Part shown: one piece after another, positions 1-11,533 of the stretch
Position numbering within the stretch: position 1 is the stretch's first letter
Layout of the letters: each line of letters starts with the position of its first letter
Notes under the pieces: model-generated
Databases searched by the model: none
The model's input: only the letters and a program-made list of their open reading frames with translations
Told to the model about the DNA's origin: nothing
Made by a program: the position numbers and the translations under genes
Assembly: GCF_003086295.3 (NCBI RefSeq)
Contig: NC_092045.1
Span: 87,434,693 to 87,498,692, forward strand
From: Arachis hypogaea
Taxonomy: Eukaryota; Streptophyta; Magnoliopsida; Fabales; Fabaceae
Reading direction: 5' to 3'
DNA length: 64,000 nt

Positions 1-588
1 GGCCTCCTCGACAGCACGAACTCTAAAGAAGTAATTCTTAAAATCCTTAAAGGACTCATCATACATGGCAAAAAATTTATGGCCCTGGGCAGACTTGAAA
101 GAAACCCAGGAAGCTTTCTTTTTGGAAGAATCACCAGGCTTGGCAGAAACAAACAGATAGAGGAAAAGAGTCTGAGAAGGTGTTACGCCTAACTCATGGC
201 AAAGTAGCTGAAAGATCTTGACAAAATCCCAGGAATTCGGGTGAAGCTGGGATGGGGCAATGTTACACGACCACAACAGGTCGGTCTCGAAAGCAGTAAA
301 AGGAAAAGTAATGTCCAACTGACTGAAGAAATATCCACAGGCATAGAAGAAGGGACGCTCTCCCTCGATGGAGGTAGGAAAACAAACCCTTTCATCAGAA
401 TCAGGAGTGACAAGCTCATAATCCCTCTCCTGGGCACTATTACCACAGATCCTATGACGCTTCCTCAGCTCTACGCAAAATTCAGCATCCACAATAGAGA
501 CACACATCAAGACAAGGGAGTCCAGCCAATCGGACATCCCCTCGGGAACTTTGGAAGACATCTCTACAATGTTATTGCGAGAAGATAT
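1..588 (-). pseudogene. Antisense gene of Tat-1, exon 1 (partial, start codon lost)
   Basis: The minus-strand frame is homologous to exon 1 of the antisense genes at 47102-46310 and 43849-43060, covering their first ~195 residues before the window edge. Conserved words include DLLWSCN, PSQLHPNSW and DFKNYFFRVRAVE. The domain resembles the plant 'putative gypsy type transposon' family (PF04195, Transposase_28); that match is my recognition, not a search. Where the other copies start ATG TCT TCT CGC, this copy reads ATA at 588-586, a G-to-A change on the coding strand, so the usual start is gone. An internal ATG about nine codons in could serve. I see no in-frame stop in the visible part. The function of the family is unknown. 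Confidence 0.75.
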
Positions 589-1700
589 GAGGCCAACTAA
601 TCCTACAATAAGAAAAGAAGATGGGATTACTAAAAACATCCCGGACGAAGGACAAAATAACTCGATTAATACGACACAGGCGAACAAATAGAAAGGGAAA
701 ACCCCAGGACTCAAACCAAAGTCCTGGGGCATCCTTTGGAGGCAGTAATAAAGCAAGGTTTTCAGGAAAAATCTACAACTCGCATCCCAGCATCTCTCAA
801 ACAAGAAAAGAAGACTTCAAACAAACAAAGCATTTCAAAAAAGGAAAGTAGAAACACAAAAATCATCAAAGCCACTATCTTTCTACAGTCTACCAGTAAA
901 GAGCATTGTCAACAACACCAAACAAAAAATCATAAAAAACATAACCTTTTGCAGACTCAAGCAAAAACCCTAAAAAGTATCAAGAGAAAGTCAAGAAAAT
1001 GCACTCCAAGCAAAAAGCAAACTATAGGTATCATTATCTCCCAACAAAGGTACAGCAACAAGTAGCAAGAGACAGTTTTTCCAAAAATAACAGCCAGAAG
1101 CAACAATAGAACATGCAAACCCCTGGGAAACCGCAAAGAAGAAACACCAGGAATACGCGAAGAAGAAGAAACACATTACAGCGACAAGAAAACACAAGAT
1201 CATAAGAAAGGTTCAAACTTTTTCAACATTCAAGCAAATATCAACAATTTACCAGAGAAATTAAAGACAAAGCAAAACGAAAAGAAAATTAAACCAACCA
1301 GGAAAAAAGCAGGAAGCTTCAGAAAAGTTGGAAATGGAGAGACGGAATCACCGATCACTGATCGACGCTGCAACGCAAGAAAAGCAAAATGTGGGCAAAA
1401 GACAGAGAGCAAGAGAACGAAGGGAGAAGTTACGAAGAGGAGCGAAGAAGGGAAACCATTTTCTGATCGCAAATTCAAAATAAAAGGCCACAAGGAAAAA
1501 TGGGGCAATTAATACCAATTAATGAAGGTATTAAACCCTCGCACGTTCCCAAAGCGCTAATATAAAAGCATGCGCTTTTAGAGAAAAATGTTCCACATTC
1601 AAAAAGCTTCTACAAAGGAATCGACAAAATGCTTGAGTTCGGCTTCACTAGAGAAGGACCGAAGTCAAGGATTCGACCTCAAAAAAGAAGACCGAGCTCA
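589..1700. other. Spacer between antisense gene and 3' LTR (Tat-1)
   Basis: No coding sequence is visible. The stretch is A-rich on the plus strand (T-rich in the antisense-gene direction) and corresponds to the upstream and 5' leader region of the antisense gene. Near its right end, at about 1564-1580, is the AAAAGC...GCTTTT inverted repeat found at the same distance from the LTR in the other Tat copies. Confidence 0.6.
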
Positions 1701-1711
1701 AGCAGGGGCAC
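1701..1711 (+). other. Polypurine tract, Tat-1
   Basis: AGCAGGGGCAC lies directly before the LTR start TGTTCATAC. The same G-rich run precedes each right-hand LTR at 44951, 48161 and 52447, and is found inverted beside the LTRs at 3249 and 10602. Its position fits the plus-strand DNA primer of an LTR retrotransposon. Confidence 0.7.
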
Positions 1712-2216
1712 TGTTCATACTCTGGGTCGAGCTGTCCGAGCCGGGATGCTCAGTAGCAAAGCGACTGACCTCTTTAGGTCAAGCGGAATACGACCCCAAA
1801 GAAGGGCCCAACTCAAGGAATACGACCCCGATCCAAAGGCAGCCCAAGCCTATAGAGATAAGGGTGGTTCCATTGAAGATAAGCTGACCTCGACAAAAGA
1901 TAAGATAAGATAAGATATCTAACTTATCTTATCCGAAGAAGGTCACATCTCACCATTATAAATACACTGGAGCACCCAGGTATAACTCATATTCTGATTC
2001 TACTCAATACCTGCTTAATACCCTTGCTAACTTAAGCATCGGAGTCCCTTGCAGGTACCCCCCACCCTTCGGTGACAAAGGATCAGCAGCATTCTCAGTT
2101 CCACAAGTCGGACACACCAGCTCCGGCCGCTATACACCTGTCGGACACGTCGGCTCCGACCAACACAGAAGATCTCAACCGAGATCGACCTATAGTTTCA
2201 GGTAACCATCGGAACA
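1712..2216 (+). repeat. 3' LTR of Tat-1
   Basis: The 505-bp repeat starts TGTTCATACT and ends ATCGGAACA. It carries the GATAAG/CTTATC run (around 1895-1935) and a TATA box, TATAAATA, at 1967-1974, in the same layout as the other Tat LTRs of this window. Confidence 0.88.
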
Positions 2217-2715
2217 GAATTGTTGTGAATTGCACAAGTCCAAAGACCAATGTCAGGCTAATTTGCAAAACAGTCTTTTTTTGTATTTATTTATTTGCTT
2301 ATTTTGGAGTAAATCTTGAATGTGGTCTAGAATTTTTTTTATATTAATTGGTTTTTAAAAGATTAATGGCATTAAATAATTCTTTAGCTTTTATACTATT
2401 TTGATGATAATTGAAAACACATAATTTAATGGCATTTCATAATTGAATTACTGATCTGAAAATTAGGTATCAAAATGTCAAACAGTGATTTGCACTTTGT
2501 TTCTCTTTTTCTTATTTGATGGTTTAGGGTAATTAGATATTTTTTATCTTCTTTGGTCAATTACATAATACTTGTTGAGTGAAATGACAAGTTTAGTAAT
2601 TAATCAATTTGTTAGAAAGGACAGACTTAGATTTTGTTGGTTGTAAAATATAGTTAATTACTTAAAAATCTCCTTTTAGCTGTGTATAAGGACACTAGGA
2701 CATAGAGACGATATC
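2217..2715. other. Unassigned AT-rich interval between two elements
   Basis: These 499 bp lie between the 3' LTR of Tat-1 and the inverted 3' LTR of Tat-2. The sequence is AT-rich, has no long open frame and no similarity that I can see to any element in the window. It may be host DNA or a remnant of an unrecognised repeat. Confidence 0.5.
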
Positions 2716-3249
2716 TGTTCCGAGGGTTACCTGAAACTGTAGGTCGATCTCGGACGAGATCTTCTGTGCTGGTCGGCGCTGTTGCGTCTGACTTGATGAT
2801 GGTGGCCGGAGCCGCGATGTCCGACTTGTTGGACTTGGTGGTGGTGCTGATCCTTCATCACCGGAGGGTGGTAGTACTTGCAAGGGACTCCGATGCTTAA
2901 GTTAGCAAGGGTATTAAGCAGGTTTTTTAGTAGAATCAGAGTATGAGTTATACCTGGGTGCTCCAGTGTATTTATAATGGCGTAGAATGATCTTTCTTTG
3001 GGATAAGATTGTTATCTTATCTTATCTTTGAGTGAAGTTATCTTATCTTTAAGGGAACCACCTTTATCTTTCTAGGCTTTGGGTTGCCTTTAGATTTGGG
3101 TCGTGTTCCTCTTTTTTGGGCCTTCTTGGGCCTCTGTAGTGATTTGGCCGACCTCTTTCATAAAGAGGTCGGGTAGTCCAGGTCTAAACAGGTTGGTCGA
3201 TTTATCGTTGATCAGCCCGAGTCGTATAGCTCGACTCAGGGCATGAACA
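2716..3249 (-). repeat. 3' LTR of Tat-2 (inverted)
   Basis: Read on the plus strand it starts TGTTCCGAGGGTTACC and ends GGGCATGAACA, the reverse complement of the Tat LTR. Length is 534 bp. It is followed at 3250 by the inverted polypurine tract GTGCCCCTGCT. The TATA box region (TTTATAATGG on the plus strand, near 2970-2980) and the GATA-rich run are present. Confidence 0.88.
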
Positions 3250-4344
3250 GTGCCCCTGCTTGAGTTCGATCTTTTTTAAAGGACGAGTCCCTTAGACCTC
3301 GATCTTTTTCAGAGAAGTCGAGCTCGAGCATTTCGATTTGTTTTTGTAGAACTTTGATCTGGTAGCTTTAAATGCGAAACGTTTTCTCCTTGTAGCGCGC
3401 GTTTTTGCACTGCCTTGGAAACGTGCGCGGGGTTTTAAATGCTCATTAACCCCCCTCCTTGCCGTTTCCTTTGCTTCCCTCTTTGCTTTCATTTTGAATT
3501 TTTTCCAAAAGACTTTCACCCTTCAGTTTCTTCTTTTCTTGCTCACCGAGACTCTACTTTTAACCTTCTGTACTTGCATTCTCTGGCTTGTCTGTGACTT
3601 CCCAAGTTCTATGTCTTCACGATCGTTGGGTGTGGGTTCGTTTGTTTGCTTCTGTCTTCTCTGCTTCCTCACTTTTACAGGTTGGTCTTTCTTTCTCTCT
3701 TTTTCGTGCTCGTTCCATGTTTGAAAAGTTTTGATCTTGGTGTTGTGTATGGAAAGCTTGAATCTTTTATGTATTTGTCGCGTATTTTAAGCAGATGTGC
3801 ATTTTGGGGGCTTCTATGGCTTTTCGTGTTTCCTGCTAGTTAGGGTTTTGCCTGTTGATCTTATCTCTGATTTGTGCCTTTCGACGATTTTCCTGTTTGA
3901 TTATGAGAAAGGTTGCACCTTTTGATGATTTATTGCTTGGTCTGTTTGATAGTTTGCTTTGTCTTGTGCCTCTTATCTGTTGTCAATGTTGATGGTTTCT
4001 TTGAGTTTTGAAAGAACCCTTTGCTAATAAATTTGTGAAAAAGCTCGTAGTTTTTTTATGGTTTTGCTGTGCCTTTGTAACTTTTCTTTGTGGAGTGTCG
4101 CTGTTAAAGGAGAGTTGTTTTCCAGTTTGAGGGGTGTCGAGACGTAAGTTTCAGTCCTTACTTCATTGCTGCCTCCAAAGGGTGCCCCTGGACTTTTTTA
4201 GTGTGAGTCCTAGGGTTTCCCTTTTACCGCTGAGTCTGCTACTTGCTGTTTAATTTTGCTATGCAATTTGTTACCTTATTTACCTGAGTTGTGTTGGTAG
4301 TAATCTAGTTTTTTCTTTTTCTTGTTGTAGGACTAGTTGATCTC
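3250..4344 (+). promoter_or_regulatory. Upstream region and leader of the Tat-2 antisense gene
   Basis: About 1.1 kb of T-rich sequence separates the LTR from the start of the antisense gene. A degenerate form of the GCGC palindrome lies near 3394-3406. A possible leader intron runs from a donor-like CAGGTTGGT near 3677 to TTGTTGTAG at about 4330, just before the ATG at 4345; this is a guess from splice-like motifs. No other gene is visible here. Confidence 0.4.
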
Positions 4345-6282
4345 ATGTCTTCTCGCAAATATATTGTCGAGACATCCTCCCAGGTCCCTGATGGCATGGC
4401 CGACTGGGTGGATTCTATGGTTCTTATGTGTGTTTCCCTGGTTGATTCTGAATTTTGTGAGTAGCTTAGGAAGTTTCATAGAAATTGCGGTAATGGCAGT
4501 GATGAAAAGAATTATGAGCTTGTATCCTCTACTTCTGAAGAGAGAGTTTATTTTTCGACTCGGGCTGTTAGAAACCGTCCCTTTTTCTATGTGTACGACT
4601 TCTTTTTTAGTCAAATGAATATCACTCTTCCTTTCACTCCTTTCGAGATTCCAACCTTTTGTGGTCTTGTAACGTAGCCCCGTCCCAACTCCACCGCAAT
4701 TCTTTGGGATTTATAAAATTTTTCAATTGTTGTGCCATGAATTAGGTGTCCAGCCTTCTCAAACTCTCTTTCTTTACCTTTTGTTTTGACCAAACCTGGG
4801 ATTTCTGCCAAAAAGAAAGCTTCCTGGGTTTCTTTTTGGTCTGCCTAAGGAAAGAAGGTATTTTCAATGTATGATGAGTCTTTCCGAGACTTCAAAAATT
4901 ATTTCTTTAAGGTCCGATCTGTTGAAGGAGCTCGGCCTTTTTTTCTGGATGAGAATAATAAGCCAGCCTTTCCTTTAGAGTGGCAAAAAGAATGTTGTGG
5001 TGTCGATGTATTCATGGGAGATGTTAGACGAGGTCGAACAGGCCTTTGTTAGTGTGTTGGAGGAGAACTAGGGGCAGCCTCCTTATCTTGATACTAAAAA
5101 GTTTTTAGGGGATCCTTCGCTTCTCCGGGCTGAGCTTGGTAGTGATCGATTTCTTTCCTGTGTTGCTTTGTTTGTTTCTTGTTGATTTCTTTTCCCATTC
5201 ATAACTTGGTTTTTTCTGTGTATTTTTAGAGATGATTAAAAACAATGACTCCATGAAGGCCTTTAAGAAGGCGAGAAAAGCTACAACTACTTTGAACATC
5301 TCGGTAAAGGCCGGGGAGAGTGGATTTTCTCAGGTTCCTCCTAAGAAGCCCATCTCGGACACGTCTAGGCCGAGAAAGGTTGTTCCTACTCCTCCAGTTC
5401 ATTCGGTTGCTCCTTCTTGAATTGCTGCTGCTACCTCTTCTCACACTACTGGCCCGTCATCGAAAAATAGAAGACCGTTGAACCATTTAACCTTGATGCC
5501 CCTGATTTTGATGCTATGGGGTTTGTCGATCACCAAATTGCTCCTTATGGTATTGTGCCTACGGATGATGTATCCATCCTTCATCAGCTGGAATTCATTA
5601 TCCGAAACATTATTAAAATGGCGCACATGGGAGTGGCCTTGTTCCGGACTGCTCAGGATGTTCCAGTGCATGCAACAAAGGCTTTCATCGAGGAGGCTAA
5701 GTCAGAATATAATAGGATTAAAGGTTTGAAAGAGGAACTTGAGGTGAAGGTGGCGAAGTTGGAGAAAGAGTTGGAGGGTGAGAAGGCTCGGGCTACAGCA
5801 GCTAAGGCTCTGGCGGATCTGTCTAAGGAGATGGCTCAGAATTACAAGAATAGCTATGTTCGGACTTATAGGGAGATGGTAGAATTTTGGGAGAGTTTGG
5901 AATCTGCTCGATCTGACTATGCCGAGCTCCAGGGTCATCTTGTGAGTAGTGTAACTACTGCTTATGAGAATCTAAAGTCTCAGGTCTGAGTTCTTGCTCC
6001 CGAGCTCGACCTGTCTCTCTTTAGTTTAGACAATGTTGTAGAGGATGGTAAGATTGTCCCTGGCTCGGATGATGATGACGACGATGTAAATCTGCCTCTT
6101 GTGCCTTCTGCCAAAGCTCCTGCAGCCCTGACTTCTTCGGCTCCTACAATTGAGGTTGGCCATCCTGAGTCGGATCCTGATGTTCAGATCCTGAGCCAGC
6201 CAGATGGAACTGTTGCTGCTGTTCCGCTTGTGACCCGTCCTCTTTCGCCTCGAGATGCTGTCACTGAGGAGTCGTTGCATCC
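4345..6282 (+). pseudogene. Antisense gene of Tat-2 (broken, two exons)
   Basis: Exon 1 is 4345-5138 and exon 2 is 5230-6282, with a 91-bp intron (GTAGTG...TTTTTAG) at the position used in the other copies. Exon 1 matches the Transposase_28-like domain. Exon 2 opens with the basic NDSMKAFKKARKA segment, then a variable proline/serine part, a conserved FVDHQIAPYG block and a long coiled coil rich in E, K and L (about 5690-5985). In-frame stops (TAG near 4460, TGA near 5418) and at least one frameshift make it non-functional. The gene's last codons continue at 52890-52901 after the Tat-3 insertion. Confidence 0.72.
6278..6282. other. Target duplication CATCC, left copy (Tat-3)
   Basis: CATCC precedes the Tat-3 5' LTR; the second copy is at 52890-52894, directly after the 3' LTR. 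The sequence lies in the last codons of the Tat-2 antisense gene. Confidence 0.85.
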
Positions 6283-6792
6283 TATTCATACCCTAGGTTG
6301 AACTATCCGACCCGGGATGTTCTACCGACAAAGTGACCGACCTCTTTAGGTCAGGACAATCCGACCTCTTCTCAAAGAGCTCGGCCAAACTACCAGGAAA
6401 GCTCAATAAAGAGCCCAAACAGAGGAACACGACCCGAATCCAAGGGCAGCCCAAGCCTATAGAGATAAAGGCGGTTCCCTTAAAGATAAGATGACCTCGC
6501 TCGAAGATAAAGATAAGATAAGATAACTAACTTATCTTATCTAAGAAAGGTTGCTCTACACTATTATAAATACACTGGAGCACCCAGGTATAACTCATAC
6601 TCTGATTCTATTCAATACCTGCTTAATACCCTTGCTAACTTAAGCATCGGAGTCCTTTGCAGGTACTCTCCACCCTCTGGGGACGAAGGATCAGCACCAC
6701 TACCAAATCCAGCAAGTCAGACACAACAGCTCCGACCAGCACAGAAGATCTCGTCCAAGATCGACCTACAGCTTCAGGTAACCCTCGGAACA
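6283..6792 (+). repeat. 5' LTR of Tat-3
   Basis: 510 bp, starting TATTCATACC (the expected TG is changed to TA) and ending CTCGGAACA. TATAAATA is at about 6565. It pairs with 52447-52889, from which it differs at roughly 6% of aligned sites by eye count. Confidence 0.88.
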
Positions 6793-6811
6793 TTGGTGCC
6801 GTTGTCGGGGA
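6793..6811 (+). other. Primer-binding site, Tat-3 (tRNA-Asp type)
   Basis: TTGGTGCCGTTGTCGGGGA follows the LTR. It equals the tRNA-Asp complement TTGGCGCCGTTGCCGGGGA with two C-to-T changes. Confidence 0.8.
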
Positions 6812-6833
6812 ACCTGGAAGTCATCCCATCATT

Positions 6834-9800
6834 ATGGAGGACGACCATGACAATGATCACAATTCAGACCTAGAGGATAGAACGCTGCACAAAAACGCGG
6901 ACACTAGCCCAAAGGATATTCCTCAACTTAACAACAAAAAGAATTCAAATGCGGGAGCCATGGAGATGCTTCAAGATCGTTTAAAACAACTTGAGGAAGA
7001 TGCCTTACGTCAACGAGAAGCGGAGAAAGAACTACATAAGGAAATAAAGCGACACAGGGAATTGAAGGACAAACTCCTAAAAGTCGAAGCCGATCTCAAA
7101 ACCAAAGCCAACCGATCCCCTCATGAGAACAGCTCCCGTAAGGAACAAGATCCATTCACCAAGGAGATCATGAAGACCAAAATCCCTAAAGACTTTAAAC
7201 AACCAGATATGACTCTGTACGACGGCACTACAGATCCTGGCCATCATCTCAGCAATTTCAGAAGTAGAATGTACCTCACCGACGCCTCAGATGCAATTCG
7301 TTGCAAAGCCTTCCCGACTACTTTAACAAAGACGGCAATTAGATGGTTCGACAATCTACTTTCTAAGTCCATCTCGAGTTTCGACGACTTGGCCAAGAAG
7401 TTTTTGGCCAGATTCTCCATCTAAAAGGACAAGGCTAAGCACGCTCCAAGTCTATTAGGAATCAGGCAAGGAGAACGGGAAACTCTCCGCAACTACATGA
7501 AAAGATTCAACAGAGGCCGCCATTATGGGAGGAAAACTCTCGACTAGGAGAGACTTTGAAATCCGGATTCACCTCCAGGGATAAGGACAAAGAATCTAAA
7601 AAGAAGGAAGATCGACATGGAGAAAAAATAAAAAATATCATATTTACACCCCCCTTCGGGTGTCTCTCGTCGATGTCTACAGAGAGATATGAAACACTGA
7701 AAAAATACCCCCAGCTCGACCACTCAGAGGCAAAAAAGGAGGAGAAAATCGGGCTGAATATTGTGAATATCATTGAATCCACGGGCATCCCACCAATGAA
7801 TGTTTTGACTTAAAAAATGTCATAGAAAAACTAGTAAAAGAGGGGAAGCTAGATCGGTATCTGGCCACTCGGGACGATGAGCAAAGAAAAAGAAGAAGGG
7901 AAGAAGATGTCGGACGAATCGAGATGTCACCTCATACACCAGAAAGACACGTCCACATGGTACACGGCGGATTCGCGAGAGGAGGATTCTCCAAATCATC
8001 TCGCAAGAGACATCTTAAAGAGGTATATCATGTCAAAGGGAAGGAGGAAGCACCTGACATCCTCGCGATTACCTTCACCAAAGAAGATGCATCCAGTATA
8101 ATCTCAGGACACGATGATCCCATGGTCATCACTATTATACTGGCGAATGTAAACCTTCACCGCACACTGATAGACCAAGGGAGCTCTGCCGCCATCTTGT
8201 TCAAAACTGCCTTCAACAAACTCGGTTTAGAAGAAAAAGAACTCAGAGCATATCCAAACAGCCTGTTTGGACTAGGAGACACCCCGGTTCAACCACTTGG
8301 ATACATCTCATTGCACACAACCTTTGGAAAAGGAAACCAATCAAGAACACTCAAGATAGATTACATCATGGTCGACGTAGGTTCAGCCTATAACGCCTTA
8401 ATAGGCCGGACAACATTAAATCAGCTTGGTGCAATAGTCTCAACTCCACATCTATGCATGAAATTCCCAACTCCAGAAGGGATAGCTACAATAAAAGTAG
8501 ATCAGAAGACGTCACACCGCTGTTACAACGAAAGTCTAGACCTCATAAGCAGAGGAAAAGAATTCCGCACAATTAGCTCGGTGGAGTTCAGAGGCGGGAA
8601 GAACTCCGCCCACAACCTGAAGGCGGAATAGAGAAAGTCCAGATTGGGGATACCCCAGACCAAACGACCAGTATTGGTACAATCCTACAAGGAGACATAA
8701 AAGAACCGCTCATACAGTTCTTACGAGATAATGTCGACCTCTTTGCGTGGAAGGCCGCAGACATGCCAGGCATAGACCCCAAGTTAATATGCCACAAACT
8801 AGTAGTCTACCCAGGATCTCGGCCAGTGCAACAGACGCACAGAAAGCTCGGACCAGAATGCTCTCATGCCGTGGAAGAGCAGGTACAAGCTCTATTGGAG
8901 GCAAGATTCATAAGAGAAGTCAAATACCCACTATGGCTAGCTAACGTCGTCTTGGTGAAAAAATCAAACGGGAAGTGGCGAATGTGCACCGACTACACTG
9001 ATCTCAACAGAGCCTGCCCCAAGGATCCTTATCCACTCCCACGTATCGACGCACTGGTCGATGCCTCCTCCAGATATAAATACCTCTCGTTCATGGACGC
9101 ATATTCGGGATACAATCAAATCCCAATGTATCCACCCGACCAAGAAAAAACTTCCTTCTTAACCTCAAAAGCAAACTACTGCTACGTCATCATGCCTTTC
9201 GGTCTTAAAAATGTAGGAGCTACTTATCAGAGGTTAATGAATAAGGTCTTTTCAGATCACATCAGAAAAATTATGGAAGTCTACGTAAACGACATGCTAA
9301 TAAAGACACAGAATGAAGAGACACTATTGTCCAACCTGACCCAGGTGTTCGACACTATAAGACGGCATGGCATGCGACTCAATCCCACAAAATGCACCTT
9401 CGCCATAGAGGCCGGTAAATTCTTGGGTTTTATGCTCACACAGAGAGGAATCGAAGCAAACCCGGACAAATGTCAGGCCATACTCAACATGAAGAGCCCG
9501 ACTTGTGTCAAAGAGGTACAACAACTCAATGGGAGGTTAGCAGCCTTGTCCAGATTTCTAGCCGAATCGGCAATCAAATCTCTTCTCTTCTATGCTACTC
9601 TAAGGAAGGGAAAGATGTTTGAATGGACAACAGAGTGCGAGCAGGCCTTCCAAGATTTCAAAAGGTTCCTGGGACAGCCACCTATCCTAACTCGGCCACG
9701 GGAAGGAGAACCACTCATATTGTACCTCACAGTAGGAAGTCGGGCAGTAGCCTCAGCCCTAGTCTGAGAAGATGACAACGGGTAGCAACCCGTATACTTC

Positions 9801-10061
9801 ATCAGTAAAGCGCTATAAGGAGCCGAGCTGAACTACCAAAAAATAGAGAAGTTTGCCTGCACTCTCATACTAATATTTCGACGACTTCGTCCATACTTCC
9901 AAGCCCACACCATCAAGGTCTGGACCAACCAACCCATAAAAGGGATCTTACAAAAAACAGACCTGGCAGGCAGAATCTTACAATGGGCAGTCGAGTTGTC
10001 CGAATTCGACCTTCAATACGAAGCTCGGACAGCCATCAAATCACAATACCTGGCCGACTTC
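6834..10061 (+). pseudogene. gag-protease-RT-RNase H of Tat-3, first part (broken)
   Basis: The frame starts at ATG 6834 (MEDDHDNDH), matching the start used in Tat-4 and Tat-5. Gag runs to TAA 7422-7424 (CAA to TAA). Around 7510-7540 two stretches present in the other copies are missing. Further damage includes frameshifts near 7630 and 8630, TGA 7774-7776 and TGA 9765-9767. The protease signature DQGSSAAIL (about 8173-8200) lies in an open frame 7924-8631. RT runs 8763-9767 with FMDAYSGYNQI, but its active site reads YVND (about 9281-9292) instead of YVDD. The first RNase H is interrupted at 10061 by Tat-4 and continues at 18210. Confidence 0.82.
10057..10061. other. Target duplication ACTTC, left copy (Tat-4)
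   Basis: ACTTC ends the left part of Tat-3 pol and is repeated at 18205-18209 after the Tat-4 5' LTR. With one copy removed, the Tat-3 frame reads through as ADFIAEF, as in Tat-5 and Tat-6. Confidence 0.88.
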
Positions 10062-10602
10062 TGTTCCGAGGGTTACCTGAAACTGTAGGTCGATCTCGGT
10101 CGAGATCTTCTGTGTTGGTCGGAGCCGACGTGTTCGGCAGGTGTGTAGCGGCCGGAGCTAGTGTGTCCGACTTGTGGGACTAAAAGTGCTGCTGATCCTT
10201 CGTCCCTGGAGGGTGGGGGTACCTGCAAGGGACTCCGATACTTAAGTTAGCAAGGGTATTAAGCAGGTATTGAGTAGAATCAGAGTATGAGTTATACTTG
10301 GGTGCTCCAGTGTATTTATAATGGTGAGATGTGGCCTTCTGTGGATAAGATAAGTTAGTTATCTTATCTTATCTTTATCTATAAGTGAGGTCATCTTATC
10401 TTTAAAGGAACCGCCCTTCTCTCTGTAGGCTTGGGCTGTTTTAGGATTTGGGACGTGTTCCTCTATTTGGGCCCTTCTTTGGGCTTTTGTGGGGACTTGA
10501 CCGAGATCTTTGGGAAGAGGTCGGGTTGTCCTGACCTAAAGAGGTCGGTCACTTTGTCTGTCGATCATCCCGGGTCGGACACCTCAACCCAGGGTATGAA
10601 CA
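10062..10602 (-). repeat. 3' LTR of Tat-4 (inverted)
   Basis: 541 bp; on the plus strand it runs from TGTTCCGAGGGTTACC to GGGTATGAACA. The inverted polypurine tract GTGCCCCTGCTTGAG follows at 10603. Confidence 0.88.
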
Positions 10603-11239
10603 GTGCCCCTGCTTGAGCTCGGTGTTCTTTTTGAGGTCGACTTTGACTTCGGTCCTTTTTTGGTGAAGCCGAACTCAAGCGTTTTGTAGATTCCTTCGTA
10701 GCAGCTTTTGAATGTAGAACGTTTCCTCTAAAAAGCGCGCGCTTTTATATTGGCGCTTTGGGAATGTGCGAGGGTTTAATGCTTTCCCTAATTTTAGCAT
10801 TAATTGCCCCGTTTCCCTTTGGCTCTTTTATTTTGATTTTGAAAGCCCAGAAACGGTTTCTCTCCTTTCGCTCTTTTCATAACTTCTTTTCTCCGCTCTC
10901 TCCGCTCTTCTGTTTTTTGTTTTGCGCTTCTCCTTTTTCCGTGTTTGCGGCGTCGTTTGGCGTTTCTGGAGCTTCTGATTTTGCCCGGAGTTTCGCATTT
11001 TTGCGATATTGCTCTTTGTTCGCGTTCTTTCCGTTGCTTGTGAGGAGGTATTCCAGATTCCGTCTTCCATCTTTAGTTTTTCTTTGAAGCTCGTTGCCTT
11101 TTCCAGGTTGGTATTAGCTTCCATGCTTCTTTCGTAGCTTTTGTCTTCAGTTTTTTGGTGAAGTTTTGATTTTTGCATGTTTGGAAGTTTGAATCTTTTC
11201 GAGGTCCTGTGTTTGCTGGTCACTATAACATGCTTTTCC
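10603..11239 (+). promoter_or_regulatory. Remnant upstream region of a deleted antisense gene (Tat-4)
   Basis: The sequence aligns with the LTR-proximal spacer of the other Tat copies, including a perfect 16-bp palindrome AAAAGCGCGCGCTTTT at 10731-10746. The gene that should follow is missing; the homology ends within ATGCTTTTCCT at about 11240, where Ath-2 begins. Confidence 0.6.
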
Positions 11240-11533
11240 TGTTAGGCTAGTTTCACTAGCATTTTCTGTTAGTTTTAGTTGTTTTATGCATTTTCTTGAG
11301 CTTAAAGTAACCAAGAATGGTTAAATGAACAACAAAGCAATGAACCATCCAAAACATTATGATTTTGATGCAAATTCCATGAGTTTTTAGTGATATTACT
11401 TGAATGCTATGAATGGATGAATTCTCATGAAATTTTGCAAGACTTTGATGCAATTGTTTGGATGATTTCAGGGAAGAGAGGCTAGGCAAGGAAGAAACAA
11501 AATCAATGAAGGAAGCTTGAAATTCAAATGAGA

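Larger units (their letters stand above)
1..2216 (+). mobile_element. Tat-1: 3' end of a Ty3/gypsy Tat-type LTR retrotransposon
   Basis: This is the right-hand end of an element that begins before the window. In order it holds the first exon of the antisense gene on the minus strand (1-588), a spacer of about 1.1 kb, a polypurine tract at about 1701-1711 and a 3' LTR (1712-2216). The same order is seen in Tat-3, Tat-5 and Tat-6. The five bases after the LTR are GAATT; the matching left target duplication lies outside the window and cannot be checked. Confidence 0.85.

Noticed and set aside
241..600. Plus-strand frame of 119 codons
   Set aside because: It lies opposite the conserved antisense-gene exon; homologous plus-strand frames at 46722-47114 and minus frames at 4333-4614 show the same shadow effect.
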